From Diphasiastrum complanatum (taxonomy: Eukaryota > Streptophyta > Lycopodiopsida > Lycopodiales > Lycopodiaceae): a stretch of 64,000 bases of DNA. The DNA is taken from the NCBI GenBank assembly GCA_029204225.1, contig CM055109.1, forward strand, positions 48,942,599-49,006,598, given 5' to 3'. The position numbers and the translations under genes were made by a program. Shown here in pieces: positions 1 through 11,092 of the stretch (the first letter of the stretch is position 1; every line of letters begins with the position of its first letter). A model generated the notes under the pieces. That model worked only from the letters and a program-made list of their open reading frames with translations. It searched no databases and was not told where the DNA came from.

Positions 1-696
1 CATCCTTCTAACTCAAAGACCAAGAAGAAGAAAGTGAAGTGCTTCTTCTGTGGCAAGAAGAGGCACTATGCCTCTAATTGCTTTAAGAAGAAAAACCAAC
101 TCAAGCAAGCTAATCTCTCCAAAGAGGTTGAAAAAGATTCTGTTGCAAGTGATGGAGAAGGATCACTCATGGTGTCCAGTTTTTCTTCATCACCTTTCAA
201 GAAAGATGGAGCTTGGTACATAGCTAATGATCATGAGTGCCCAATAGAAGGAATTGGCAACATTCCATTGAAACTTGCTTCTTCAAAAGTTCTTGCACTT
301 TCTAATGTTCTTTTCATTTCAAAACTCACAAAGAACTTAATTAGTGTGGGAAAGTTGCTTGATAATGGTTGTGATGTAACGTTCAACTCCAATATTTGTT
401 TTATCAAGAGAAATGATGAGATCCTTGTTGATGGATCTAGATGTGGTGGAATTTTTAAGTTGAATTCTTATGAGAATGCAAACCTTTGTGAAATTGCTTT
501 GTTATCTAAGGAGGAGCTGTGGCATAGAAGGTTGGGTCATCCTAACTTTAAATCTATGTCTTCTATGGTTAAGAAGGTGAAGGCTATTGGTCTTCCAAAA
601 TCTCTTTCTAAAGATTTCAAGCCTTTTGAGGCTTGTGCCATTGCAAAGATCAATTCTAATTTCACACATTACTTGTTGGATTTGGCCGATTTTTAG
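1..696 (+). pseudogene. Copia gag-protease/pre-integrase fragment, 5' end outside window
   Basis: The frame is open from the window edge to a stop at 694-696. Near the start is a CCHC zinc knuckle (CFFCGKKRHYASNC), the nucleic-acid-binding motif of Copia gag, flanked by lysines. The protease that should follow is damaged: there is no DSGAT motif, but the downstream NLISVGKLLDNGCDV stretch typical of the Copia protease end is present. It is followed by ELWHRRLGHPN, the start of the pre-integrase domain. After about residue 190 similarity stops and integrase and RT are missing. A closely similar zinc knuckle occurs in the fragment at about 46.2-46.5 kb, so both come from one Copia family. Dead fragment; the family call is secure, the boundaries are not. 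Confidence 0.85.
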
Positions 697-1073
697 GGCA
701 TTGGAAAAGCCTAAGTGGTGGCTACAAGATCGCATATCAAGTTTTAGGCGATTGCATGTAGAAATTGATATAATCATTTTTTTGTGATTTTGTCAAAACC
801 CTAATTTTGATTGGTTCTCTAGATTGTGAGGCTACTAAACTTCATTTCAGTGTGTTATAATCTTAGGAACTGGCAAGAGTCATTAGATTGTGGATAGATC
901 AAAAGTTGATCAAGATTTCACTATTCTATGTGTTGATTTGCTTGGTATAAGTGCTAGAAGAGAATTGAGAAGTCTCGTATCTTTGTGATATCATTTTGAA
1001 AATATTTGTTGTTGCTCAATGGAGCGTTTTGCGCATTGAAACAGGTTGAAAGAGAGGATCAGGTCATTGCTAC
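697..1073. other. non-coding spacer, possibly retroelement leader
   Basis: No coding frame or RNA gene seen. It ends directly at the gag-like start at 1074, so it may be the untranslated leader of that second Copia piece. No primer-binding site of the TGGTATCAGAGC type was found here. Confidence 0.35.
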
Positions 1074-1531
1074 ATGGCTACATCAAGTGGAGTCATGTTG
1101 GAAGCCAATGATAGGCTACCTCAAGTAGCTATTCATTGTGGAAAGTGAGGATGGAATCATTTCTTGAGATGAATGATGTTTTGGATATTGTTGTAGGTTT
1201 GGAGGAGAGGCCAGCAACGCAACAAGGTCAAATGAGGTATGACAAGAGGGCCAAAAGGGCTCTACACATGATAAAGATGGATGTTACCAATGAGTTTCTC
1301 AAGGAAGTTGGTAAGAGTACTTCATCAAAGAATGCTTGGGATTCGTCGAAGAAGCTTTATGAATCCAAATCTACTTCTAGAGTGTTGACTCTAAGAAGGC
1401 AAATCTTTTCTTGTTTGCAAAAGAGTGGAAAAAGTCCAAATACTTTTATTTTGAGAGTGAAAGCTTTGAATGATGAGTTAGCTTGCATTGATGAGAACAT
1501 TAAGGAAGGAGAGCTTGTTAAAGTAATATAG
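1074..1531 (+). pseudogene. Copia gag N-terminal fragment (UBN2-like)
   Basis: An ATG at 1074 opens a short frame with a typical Copia gag start (MATSSGVMLEAND). The frame changes near 1135 and continues as WKVRMESFLEMNDVLDIV, then LYESKSTSRVLTLRRQIF and FILRVKALNDEL, which is the standard capsid-like region of plant Copia gag. It lacks the zinc knuckle and everything downstream. It lies after a gag zinc-knuckle and protease piece (1-696), so the order is not that of one element. It is a separate insertion or a rearranged copy. Broken by a frameshift and an early end. Confidence 0.8.
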
Positions 1532-1590
1532 GCTGGCAAATGCCTTAAGCTTCAAATTATAGACATTACTTGAATATTGTCCTTAAAAAA

Positions 1591-1941
1591 TCAATTTTTT
1601 GATAATTGAATCCTAAAATTTCTTGTATTTTTCAAAGAGTGTAGTATTTTATCCTGCCATGTATACATGTTAGAGGCACATTTTTTTGTAAAATAAAAAA
1701 CTAACCGTCTAATTTCTGTCAGAATGATATCATCAACATAAATAAGAAGAATGACAATATCTTTATCAAAAAACTTGACATATAAGAAAGGATCATAGTT
1801 ACTAAGATTAAATCCTAGTGACTCAAGAAAGGTGTTAAGTCGAGAATACCATGACCTTGGAGCTTGCTTCAATCCATATAAACTTTTGAAGAGCAAGCAA
1901 ACTTTTTCTTTGTCATGGATGAATCCAATAGGCTGATCCAT
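1591..1941 (-). pseudogene. Copia reverse transcriptase fragment
   Basis: Read on the minus strand this is the middle of a Copia RT: QPIGFIHDKEKVCLLFKSLYGLKQAPRSWY followed by the catalytic motif YVDDIILT (around 1726-1741). The sequence before and after the RT core is missing or unreadable, and the C-terminal 40 residues no longer look like the family. It is opposite in strand to the Copia scraps on its left, so it comes from another insertion. Non-functional. Confidence 0.85.
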
Positions 1942-2515
1942 ATTATAAACCTATTTTGAGTTTTGATCTACAAAAGATTCAATCTACATATGCAAGAAAT
2001 TTGATTTTGGTGGAGAATCCAATCTAGCATGCTCTAGCATTGATATATTCTCCAAATCATTGATAGATGTGATTGCTTCCTTCATAAATTGAAACACAAG
2101 TCAAACTTTGGTTTCCCTCCATAATGAAAACCCTACTATTTTTGTGACTAGATTCAATGTATCTACTACTCAAATTGAATCTCTCTAAAACTCGTGTTCT
2201 ATAGTTTTCCACACTTTCCAAAAGTGTTTACTCAAATGATTTTAGACTAATATAACTTTGAAAACTCAAACTCTAAATCTAATATGAAAATTGGCCTCAA
2301 TTGCCAAACATACAAATATGACCAAAATAGCAAAACTAGTTGAAATCTTCCACACTATACACATTAAGGACATAACATTATGATAAGTGAATTTGTTGTT
2401 GTTCTTTGGCCATTTTAATGTGCAAATAAGAAGATTGTGCATGCAATCAGAACATATTTATAGTAGGTCCAATTGAGCTTTGTTGCTTGCCTTTGCGTAC
2501 CACTGTTCGAAAATC
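1942..2515. other. no gene recognised
   Basis: AT-rich sequence between two minus-strand retroelement relics. I see no coding frame, repeat boundary or RNA gene. It may be decayed Copia or Gypsy sequence. Confidence 0.4.
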
Positions 2516-3306
2516 AAAGTCCAGCAACAAGAGTAACCATCTAGTGATTCTCCCAGTGTTGCAGGTTTTATCAGGTTTCTGTTGCGCTTTTGGCATCATG
2601 ATCACCACATAGATTCACCTTTACTGCCCACTTTCTGTTCACAAATGTGATTTTGCCAGTCTCCCAATCATGAACTACTTGTGCAATTTGCAACTAGGGT
2701 CGTCCCAACAAAATTCAATAGGTAGTGGGTGTTTCAGGAATGTCCATCACCCCAAATGTAATGACAAATTGTACCCTTGCTATCTTGACTGGAATGTCTT
2801 TTACAATTCCCTTCGGCCGCACACATGATTGATCAGCTAGTTTGATGGCGAACTTGGCAGCCCTTGTAGATTCCATTTCTCATACAAAGTAGCGGAGATA
2901 AGGTTGACATCCGATCGAGATGTTCATTCTATTGGATAAGATGTTCGTTAGCAGTTCTGTCCTTGGAGCTTCAGGTTTTACCATATGGAATGGTTCTTCT
3001 TGATGGTGTAGTCGCACGTTCACATTTGATCTGTGTGGTGAACCTTGCGGTGCGGTTGCTTGTTGATCTCTTTCTGGTGTAGTGCCTTGAGGAGCTATCG
3101 GTTGTTGTGCAGCTTGAGCAGCTTCCTCGACTTGAGCTTCTTGTATTCAATGCTTGATCTTTTGATATCGTCTTTGTTCATCCTTCACATTCAAATAAGG
3201 TAATCTCGCTCCTCCCGATGTTGAAGGTTGATCAGCTGGCACTGATACAGAGTGTGGTGATGATGAAGCTATCTCCTTGCACTTTTGTGCCCGCGTAACA
3301 ACTAAC
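2516..3306 (-). pseudogene. Gypsy protease region, decayed
   Basis: Minus-strand translation, crossing several stops, gives a retropepsin-like segment of a Ty3/gypsy element: KFAIKLADQSCVRPKGIVKDIPVKIA, then FGVMDIPETPTTY, then LLGRP followed by VVHDWETGKITF. The ILGRPWL-type motif marks the end of the aspartic protease, but its Trp is a stop here. The upstream part (about 2960-3306) is a Gln/Pro/Ser-rich linker continuing from the gag relic at 5799-6861. The two parts were one frame before the LTR element at 3307-5793 inserted: the five bases CTAAC are repeated on both sides. RT and integrase are absent. Confidence 0.7.
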
Positions 3307-4040
3307 TGTTGGAGGGTTTGCAGATCCCAAGGCAACCCTAACCCTAGTTAATAAGTGAGAGGGATTTGACACCCTATGTGTGTAAGTCCAACCCAATGAT
3401 CACATAGCTATTTGATAATTAGAAAGTCAACAAAAAGACTTTAGGCCTTTTTGCGGGACTTTTAATGTCGCAGGGCCTGAATGTCAAGTTAATGAATAAA
3501 GTTGGGTTTCCCTCCAATTTTGGATGGTTCTCACTCTTTTTTAAATTTGAATAATTAGGGAGGTAGAAATGGGCCAATAGGATTCAAAGGCCAAGGCCCT
3601 CCTCTCTATCATAAAAAAGGACCAACTCGAGTTTGCTACACATGTACATACCTTCATTTCAATAAAGCAGATTGGTTCTCTTATGAATGTCCTTGCTCTC
3701 TATCACTTTTCTCCATCTCTCATACTTTTGTTGTGTTTGCTAATTGTTGGATCTGAATATTATTGGGATTACATGTTTTTATACTTTTTATGAGAGAAAA
3801 AGGGAGAGAGAGAGAAAGAGTAAGCTATCTTCATTGTGGATCTTAGTGTTAATGATCGTAGTGTTGATGCTTAGGGTTAATGGATGTTAGAGTTAGATGT
3901 GAATCCTCCATTGGCTGAAATCTGACATATGCTATCGCTCTCATGGGAACGAACCTACACGTGAAAACTAACTTCATCTCCTTGATGCTAGATTGATTAG
4001 ATCTTGGGTTGAGAATAGGCAAGGAAAGAAATCCACAACA
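3307..4040 (+). repeat. left LTR of the compact element
   Basis: Starts TGTTGGAGGG and ends ATCCACAACA. Direct repeat of 5056-5793. It contains a GA-rich tract (around 3790-3820). Orientation follows from the primer-binding site immediately to its right. Confidence 0.9.
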
Positions 4041-4044
4041 ATTT

Positions 4045-4061
4045 TGGCGCCGTTGCTGGGG
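4045..4061 (+). other. primer-binding site, tRNA-Asp type
   Basis: TGGCGCCGTTGCTGGGG lies four bases after the left LTR. It matches the site common in plant Gypsy elements that is complementary to the 3' end of tRNA-Asp, with one apparent difference (T in GCTGGGG where GCCGGGG is usual). Confidence 0.8.
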
Positions 4062-4229
4062 AGCTACGCCAATTTTTCAGTCTGCAGCATGTTTGTTGGA
4101 TGGTTAGCTTGCATTTAGGCATCTTGGTCTTGGCATGCTAGGGTTAGCTTTGCATTATGGATGTGATTTGTGAGAGTTATGTCCAAAAACGTTCAGAAAA
4201 AGAGTGGTGATTGTATTTTCTGTTTTTTT

Positions 4230-4835
4230 TCCTGCTCTTTTTTATTCAATTTTTGTCCAGATTTTTGTTCTCTGTAATTCAATCTGAATAAATAGGATTG
4301 TAGAGCATTTAAAAAAGCTTTCTAGCTATATAATTTTTTTTGAATTCTGTTCAGTATTGAGCAAGCTATAAATTTTTTAAGTTGGCAACAAAATTCTGTA
4401 AACTTGTCAAAAATCAAAAATTTTGTTTTTTTATTTATTTTTCACTTCTTTTTTTATTCAATTTTTGCCCAGATTTTTGCTCTTTGTAATTCAATCTGAA
4501 TAGGTACAATTGTAGAGCATTGAAAGAGCTTTCTAGGCAATTAATTTTTTTTGAGTTTTGTTTAGTATTGGGCAAGTTACAAATTTTTGAACTTGGCCAC
4601 AAAATTCTGTAAACTTGTCAAAAACCAGATACTTCCAAATTTTTTTATTTTTCTACCCTGTTTGATTCATTTTTTGCCCAACCTTATGTTCTCTATAATT
4701 CTATCTGAATAGCTACAGTTATAGATAATTGAAAGGGCTTTATGGAGATTAATTTTTTTTTCATTTCATTAAGTATTGAGGAAGTTACAAATTTTTGAAA
4801 ATGCCAAGAAAAAGAAATTATGTAACCTTGTCATT
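4230..4835 (+). repeat. three tandem copies of an AT-rich unit of about 200 bp
   Basis: The phrase ATTCAATTTTTG(T/C)CCAGATTTTTG, a TCTGTAATTCAATCTGAATA-like stretch, AGAGCATT..AAAGCTTTCTA and AAATTCTGTAAACTTGTCAAAAA recur with starts near 4240, 4450 and 4660. The third copy is the most diverged. It fills most of the element's interior and has no coding frame. Confidence 0.8.
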
Positions 4836-5055
4836 AGCTTCAACAATGTCATTTCTACTAGGTGCACATATCTACAAGGATCAACATCAACAAGCATTAT
4901 CTTGGGATCTTTTTTTGGATGGTGTCGGCTACCCATTTGTCAATGAACAAGGTTATCACGAATGACCACCGGACCCATATGGCTATTATTGAAAATTTGC
5001 ATTCAAGCTTCGAGGCAGGTGTCGTGGGACCGCCACCAGTTTTGGTGAGGGATAC

Positions 5056-5793
5056 TGTTGGAGGGTTTTCGGATCTCGAGGCAATCCTAACCCTAGTTAA
5101 TAAGTGAGAGGGATTTGACACCCTGCGTGTGTAAGTCCAACCCAATGATCACATTATTATTTGATAATTAGAAAGTCAATAAAAGGACTTTAGGCCTTTT
5201 TGCGAGACTTTTAATGTTGCAGGGCCTAAATGTCAAGTTAGTGAATAAAGCTGGGTTTCCCTCCAATTTTGGATGGTTCCCATTCTTTTTTAAATTTGAA
5301 TAATTAGGGAGGTAGAAATGGGTCAATAGGATTCTGAGGCCAAGGCCCTCCTCTCTATTATAAAAAGAGACCAACTCGAGTTTGCTACACATGTACATAT
5401 CTTCATTTCAATAAAGCTGATTGGTTCTCTTGTGAAATGGATTTATGAATGTCCTTGCTCTCTATCACTTTTCCTCCATCTCTCATACTTTTGTTGTGTT
5501 TGCTAATTGTTGGATCTGAATGTTATTGGGATTACATGTTCTTATACTTTTTATGAGAGAGAAAGGGAGAGAGAGAAAGAGTAAGCTATCTTCATTGTGA
5601 ATCTTAGTGTTAATGATCGTAGTGTTAATGCTTAGGGTTAATGGATGTTAGAGTTAGATGTGAATCCTCCATTCATGTTGAAATCTACCGCTCTTATGGG
5701 AATGAACCTACGCGTGACAATTAACTTCATCTCCTTGATGCTAGATTGATTAGATCTTGGGTTGAGGATAGGCAAGGAAAGAAACCCACTACA
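5056..5793 (+). repeat. right LTR of the compact element
   Basis: Starts TGTTGGAGGG and ends ACCCACTACA, directly followed by the target duplication CTAAC. Only a weak purine run precedes it (GGTGAGGGA around 5045-5053), so the polypurine tract is poor or degraded. Confidence 0.9.
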
Positions 5794-5798
5794 CTAAC

Positions 5799-6861
5799 AC
5801 TGGAACATTACGATAGGGAGGTCTCCTTGGTACAGTTGAGCGTGGAGTTGAGTGTGGAGTTGTGCTTGTGTTTGATGATTGAACTGCAATCCAATTCAAT
5901 GGTGCACTAGTGCTGGCTCTCAATGGACAATTGTTGTAGCAGTGTTCATATCCACACTCGCGGCAAATTTTTTTTTTTTTGGACATTCGGCAATCCTATG
6001 TGCTTCTCTGCATCCATAACATCCATATAATCTACCCCCTTGGCGCTGTGGTTGTGCAGCGTATGTGGCATAGTACTCATTAATAGCAGGATTGATGAAT
6101 GGTTCATCAGGTCCATACCATTGTTGCATTTTTTGTTGGAGAACTATTTCAGCTTCCGCCGCCGGTGAGATTCACATGGGCTGCTTGAGAATTGTTCGGC
6201 CCTGGTGGTGATGGTAGTGCCATTCTTTGTTGTTGAGGCCTGGTCCAAGCCTTGGTGCTGCGTTAGGTGCTCCTTGATGGTAAACATAAGAGGTCTGGAA
6301 TTGAGCTCTCTTTTGCTATATGATCCGTAAGTTGTAGGGGCAATACCCACTGTCGTGTGAGGATGCATTGCACATATGACAATATTTGTGCGTCAGCTTC
6401 AAATTCTGCTTCAGTACTGAACACTCATTGGAAGTGTGATTATGGGTACAAACATGACACCAAACATTGTCTCGTCGAGGATATTACTACTAATAAGAAT
6501 CTGTTTGTGGTGCTGCAGTATTTTGAAGAGCCTTCAATTTTTGGTCAAACTAGGTTGTGATCTACTCCATCTGCTACTTGTGTAACTTCGTGATCTGTTC
6601 AATCAGCGATTCGTTGGACAAGCTCGTAGAGGCTGAGGTCGATGCAATTGAAGGAGTCGAAGCATGAAGAGTTGTAGTTCCTGGTGTAGAATTATCATTT
6701 GATCCTTCATCTTCTTCTCTCCTTGCGTCTTCCATAGCTTCGTGCAATGTGGCATACTGCACCCATCTTTCCAGCTCTCGTCGGATGTTTCTGGGTAGTC
6801 CCGTTAGAAACCACATAATGACCGCATGATCATCACCTCTCAATCTCTCTCCACAGATCAT
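5799..6861 (-). pseudogene. Gypsy gag relic with two zinc knuckles
   Basis: On the minus strand the right end encodes a retrotransposon gag capsid piece (AVIMWFLTGLPRNIRRELERW, then a Glu/Arg-rich helix HEAMEDARREEDEG). Further left are two knuckle-like motifs, CYGCREAHRIAEC and CRECGYEHCYNNC, both with three residues between the second Cys and the His, where the usual spacing is four. Stops and frame changes separate these parts. It continues into the protease relic at 2516-3306 across the LTR element that split them. No start region is preserved to the right of 6861. Confidence 0.75.
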
Positions 6862-7386
6862 ACAAGAAACAAATCACAAAAAAACAACAAATCTAACCTC
6901 TACTCCACACTAAAGTACCCCCCACACATCCATTCGACAAGCAAAAAATGGCAAACACTAGATGAATGCCTAATGTCATTTAAGAGTTTTATGCCCCTAG
7001 CCACTTATTCCTAATTCTACATGTTCTATAAAACCAAATTGCGTGCTCATTGGGTTGGGCTTATACACGCAGGAAGCCAGTGCCCTCACACTTATTACTC
7101 TACCTGTACAGTGTACTGCGGTAGCTTAGCCAATAGTACTTTAGTGGCGGGACCCACTAAGTGCCCAACAGAATATTATTGCCATTATGATTCACTGCCA
7201 AAGTTTGAAAATCCACAAGTTGTTTATAAAACTCTCATTGAACACTTTGCTCAGTGTCTTGGGGTTTTTCTATTATTTGTTCTCTTACTCCTATTGTATC
7301 ATCATTACTACAAAATTTTGATGATACTTAATTAGGAGTTTTGGTTGATCGTTGGGACCGAGTTCTTATAACACATGTGAAAGTTC

Positions 7387-7570
7387 GTTTTCTAAGAGAC
7401 ATTGATCTATGGTCTCTTCTTGCTTTCTTAGGTGATGTTGGTCTTATATATACATCTTCCATTCCAGCTGCATTTCTAGGAAAGTTTTCTAAGAGACATA
7501 TATCTTTGGGTTCTTCTTGCTTTCTGAGGTGATGTTGGTCTTATATCTACATCTTCTATTCAGGTTGCGA
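7387..7570. repeat. tandem duplication, two units of about 90-97 bp
   Basis: Both units begin GTTTTCTAAGAGACAT and share TTCTTGCTTTCT(T/G)AGGTGATG and TTGGTCTTATAT. The first runs 7387-7483 and the second starts at 7484. They differ by substitutions and a small indel. No coding role is apparent. Confidence 0.8.
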
Positions 7571-9017
7571 AAAGTTGGGCCCTTGTTGCCTTTGCACTAA
7601 TTTTCAAGTTTCAGCAAGTTTCTTTTTTTTTTCAATTTAGTAGCTCATGTGGAAAAAAGAAATATTGTATTTCAGCAACATCTTACTGATGCTAAGGATT
7701 TATTTCTTGCACTTGTGCAACCTTATCTACATTTGTTTAAAATTTTGGTTGGTCATTAATGGATATATGTTTAGGGTTCTGTTATGGAGCAGCTCCACTC
7801 TCATACTTCTACTCAACTAATTAGTAATACACTGTTTGATTTAGTTCGAGCTCATGTTCTTTTATGTACTTGTCTATGCATAGGGGCTTAGTTGGTTGCT
7901 CATCCTATTTTTTGCTCTTGCAACTTTCCTCAGATTTGTTTATTACAACTTTTTATACTAGACTAAGACTTTCATATCTGGTGTTGGTAAGGTGTGTGTT
8001 CATGTGATCATGTGCTTTATTCTCTTGGTACTCATCTTATGTGGTGCCCTTTGGTGGGGATTCTAGTGCATCAAATGATTCCATTTGTGAATACTTGTAG
8101 CTATTGCTCATGATAATGGTTTTCTTATTGTTCAAAGGCAAACACAGATTTTCCACCTAGCAAGGAGTTGTTCCAAGAGAATTAGTGAGGCTATCATGAT
8201 TTTGCATATGGCATTGATTCCATCCCATTTGCTTTGGAAACATATGAATGTCTTCATAAGTTCAACATTTTTTTTGTCTTCTTGAGCACAGTTTGTTGTC
8301 AAACACTAGGTTGCAGCGCTACACCATTATCTATCATAGTATCTTTTTATTGTTAATGAATTTATGTCTCTTTGTCACGTTCTCAAGCATTTTTTATTCT
8401 TTGACGAGCCCTAATTGTAGGAACGATTGTTTAGAGCAATTCACATCACCTATTATTAGCACTATTTTTAGCTAGTGACTTACATTAGAAGATAGGTTTT
8501 GAGAGAATTTACGTTTTATTTTTCATTAAGTACATTAGATTAACTAGATTTACCTTTTGCTTTTCACGTTTGGTGTTTTATCCTTTAGTACGATGATAGT
8601 TTTCCCATCCTTATTTAATGAAAAATAAATTTAATTTTAAAGCATCATCACATGTTTTGCATTTGTAAAATCAGTTTTCAATTTTTTACAAAGGAAATGG
8701 TGGTGCCTGATAAAACGTAATCTGTGAAGCAAATTTTTTTATGACAATTTTTATTTATAGGCATCTTCCAGCCTTTGGAAAGTGCCCAAAAGGTGCGTGT
8801 ACAGAAAAATTACCTCAAAAAAAAAAAATCGTGAAAAATGAATTCACGCGGCGGAAGGGCCAGCTCCTCGGGCACCTTCCCCGGCCGGCCATGCCCTCCC
8901 TCCCTCCCCGTAAAAACCTACCTACCTACTGATTTCTTCAGTGTATTTTGGTGAAACCTGAATTTAGTATCATGTAAGGAGCGCATTTTCATATTTAGCT
9001 AGATAGATATAGATACG

Positions 9018-9041
9018 TGAGTGAGTGAGTGAGTGAGTGAG
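9018..9041. repeat. (GTGA)n microsatellite
   Basis: About six GTGA repeats in a row following ATAGATATAGATAC. Confidence 0.85.
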
Positions 9042-10317
9042 TATATGAATGATGATGATATTTGGGCTGCTTATAATAAATAGGTCGTGTTTTGCATGAT
9101 ACACATTTTTATCGTCCTGATCCCGTATTCTGTCTTCATGCGCCATCGTGATCACTGCGACCTCTTCCCCTTTTCAAAATCTTCTCGCTTTCCTTTCCTT
9201 TCCTTTCCTATCCCAACAAAACAAAACAGCTTTCCCATTCATCTCTTATTATTTTAATAATAATACTCCAGGCTGCAGTGTTAAACTGTGTTTGTGTTTC
9301 TTCTTCTTCTATCCAGTGCAGTGCAGTGCCCCAGGGCAGTGCTTCATCGAGATGTAAACTATGACTAAAATCTACATACAATAATACAATACTTAATTAG
9401 GAAGCGTATACGTCAACGCGTGTACTTGTACTTGCCCTCATCTCCTTTTGTAGCTAGTTGCATTCTTAATTGCGGCTATTCATAAATCTAGGCCGCCAAA
9501 GGCCTCCCTCTGTCAATCTGGATTCATGTTTTCTTGCTTTTACCAAAATATTCCACCACTCGTCAATTAGCTTTCCTTCCATGATCCATGATCCATCAGC
9601 ATGTCAGTGCATTTGATTTTTTGTAGCAGTTACAAAGACAGTGAAGTCTCTGACAAAAAAGTTTTTTAACAAAGAGTGGCCAGATATGGTACAGTATCGA
9701 GGACTTCAATTTATTATATTCTTCACAGAGAGGTCATCTTTCCCTACAATCTATTCTTACAGATTTTAGGGTAAATTCCTGGTTAATTCTAGAGATTTGA
9801 AATCATGACAGTACCACCGAAAAGCCTCGATTGGTTTCCTGCTTAGGATGCCGAAGATATATAACGATTTGTGCGAACCATTGTTTGGAATGATAATGGA
9901 ATCAGTTCTAACGTGTGATGGATGTAACCTTGGAAGGTTATCGCTTGTTGGGAAACGATGAGATTGATGTGAAATATCAATCATAGAAAATTATCACAAC
10001 CTTTGTGGCAGCAGAAACAGGGGAATCGTGCAGTAACACAATGATTATATTTAGTAAGGCTTTTTCTCAGAAAGAGCACACAAAAATTGTTCCTCCTGTC
10101 AGTGGGGGCGGCCTGAGGTTAGTTTTTTTTAACGAGGATAAGGATCATTTTGTGTTTCAACTCTTATTATCTGTCTTAGTTGTGATCCTTCGTTTTCAGT
10201 TGCAAGCTCCCCTCGCTTTTTTTCTGAAATTAAAATCTCACCTCTTGTAAAATTTGAGAGTCACGCCTTTATTATTGACATGATGAAAAATTTCCATCTG
10301 CAAAATCAGAAAAATAT

Positions 10318-10422
10318 GAAGAAGCTTACCACCGAGCAGTGGTGTGATGATTGAAGAAGCTTACCACCGAGCAGTGGTGTGATGATTGAAGAAGCTTACC
10401 ACCGAGCAGTGGTGTGATGATT
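10318..10422. repeat. three exact 35-bp tandem copies with a hairpin core
   Basis: The unit starts GAAGAAGCTTACCACC and ends GTGTGATGATT; three copies are adjacent at 10318, 10353 and 10388. Inside each unit ACCAC and GTGGT form a 5-bp stem around a 6-base loop. The copies appear identical, so the expansion is recent. It lies just left of a Copia LTR. Confidence 0.9.
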
Positions 10423-10641
10423 GACATTTTATTCAACTCAACAAGCTTTGTTAATTGATCCTCACTTAAGGGGTGTGACCATTGCTCACAGCAGGAATTC
10501 AAGCCTTCCACAGATCCATTGATGATAGGAATGAATAGCTCAATCTCCATGTTCCCCTCTCCCTTCACCCCCCTCAGCCTCCTTGGCCTCATCTCCCCAA
10601 TCATCATGGACAGCCTTGTCCTCTCTAGCATTGGCTCTTGT

Positions 10642-11080
10642 TGTTAAAGTTAATGTTCACATTCTTAGCCCTATGCTGTAATCTAGGATTAATTAGAATT
10701 GTTGGGCCATGCATGCTTGCTAATTCTAGGGGCCTTTACTTATATTTAATAAAGTCAAGTTAGAATTTAGTTAGACTCAACTTTGAGATTCTAGTGCTAA
10801 ATTTGGAGCAAAAGTTTTGCTATAGATAGGTGTTGGGTGCTTTTACCTTATATAGAGACATCAATTAAGAAATTGCTTTAAAGGTTGTTTTTGCTTTTGC
10901 TTTTTCCCATAGACTATTGTCTATAAGTATCTAGTGGACTAGCAAATGGGACATAGTTGGAGTACATCACACCATTATGCTTCATCATTGTTGTTTGTGT
11001 TCTCTCTCATGTATGGCTATTGTCTAACAACAATAGGAATCTTGTCTTGGTTACTTGTATGACAAGTTGTTTTTCTAACA
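10642..11080 (+). repeat. Copia-type 5' LTR, element body not recognised
   Basis: A 439-bp stretch begins TGTTAAAG and ends TTTTTCTAACA, so its ends form the inverted repeat TGTTA/TAACA. It is directly followed by a primer site (11081-11092), which identifies a plus-strand left LTR. A second copy of the LTR was not found in the window, so the element is truncated or disrupted. It contains a TATA-like TTATATAGAGA near 10850. Confidence 0.75.
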
Positions 11081-11092
11081 TGGTATTAGAGC
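11081..11092 (+). other. primer-binding site, initiator-Met tRNA type
   Basis: TGGTATTAGAGC directly abuts the LTR end at 11080. It differs by one base from the TGGTATCAGAGC seen at the other Copia and chromovirus elements here. Confidence 0.8.

Larger units (their letters stand above)
3307..5793 (+). mobile_element. compact non-autonomous LTR retrotransposon (about 2.5 kb)
   Basis: Two direct repeats of about 735 bp (3307-4040 and 5056-5793) both begin TGTTGGAGGG and end in CA. The left one is followed after four bases by a primer-binding site. The element is flanked by the 5-bp direct repeat CTAAC (3302-3306 and 5794-5798), a target duplication. The internal 1 kb has no gag or pol, only a triplicated AT-rich repeat, so it must rely on enzymes from another element (a TRIM/LARD-like design, although its LTRs are long for a TRIM). 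It lies within a minus-strand Gypsy gag-protease relic. The LTRs differ by scattered substitutions and small indels, so the insertion is not very recent. Confidence 0.9.
6862..10317. other. long stretch without a recognised gene
   Basis: Both strands were read for known protein motifs and none was found; the open frames are short and unlike any family I know. Local features are a tandem duplication at 7387-7570, a GTGA microsatellite at 9018-9041, a CTTTC run near 9190-9210 and a short GC-rich patch at 8846-8915. It could be diverged transposon sequence or ordinary intergenic DNA. Confidence 0.5.

Noticed and set aside
4862-5107. 81-codon frame inside the compact LTR element
   Set aside because: It runs into the right LTR, has no gag or pol motif and lies in non-coding AT-rich sequence.
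9148-9357. Small frame in pyrimidine-rich sequence, possible small peptide gene
   Set aside because: Composition is driven by CTTTC and TTC repeats; no similarity, no clear promoter or partner exon.
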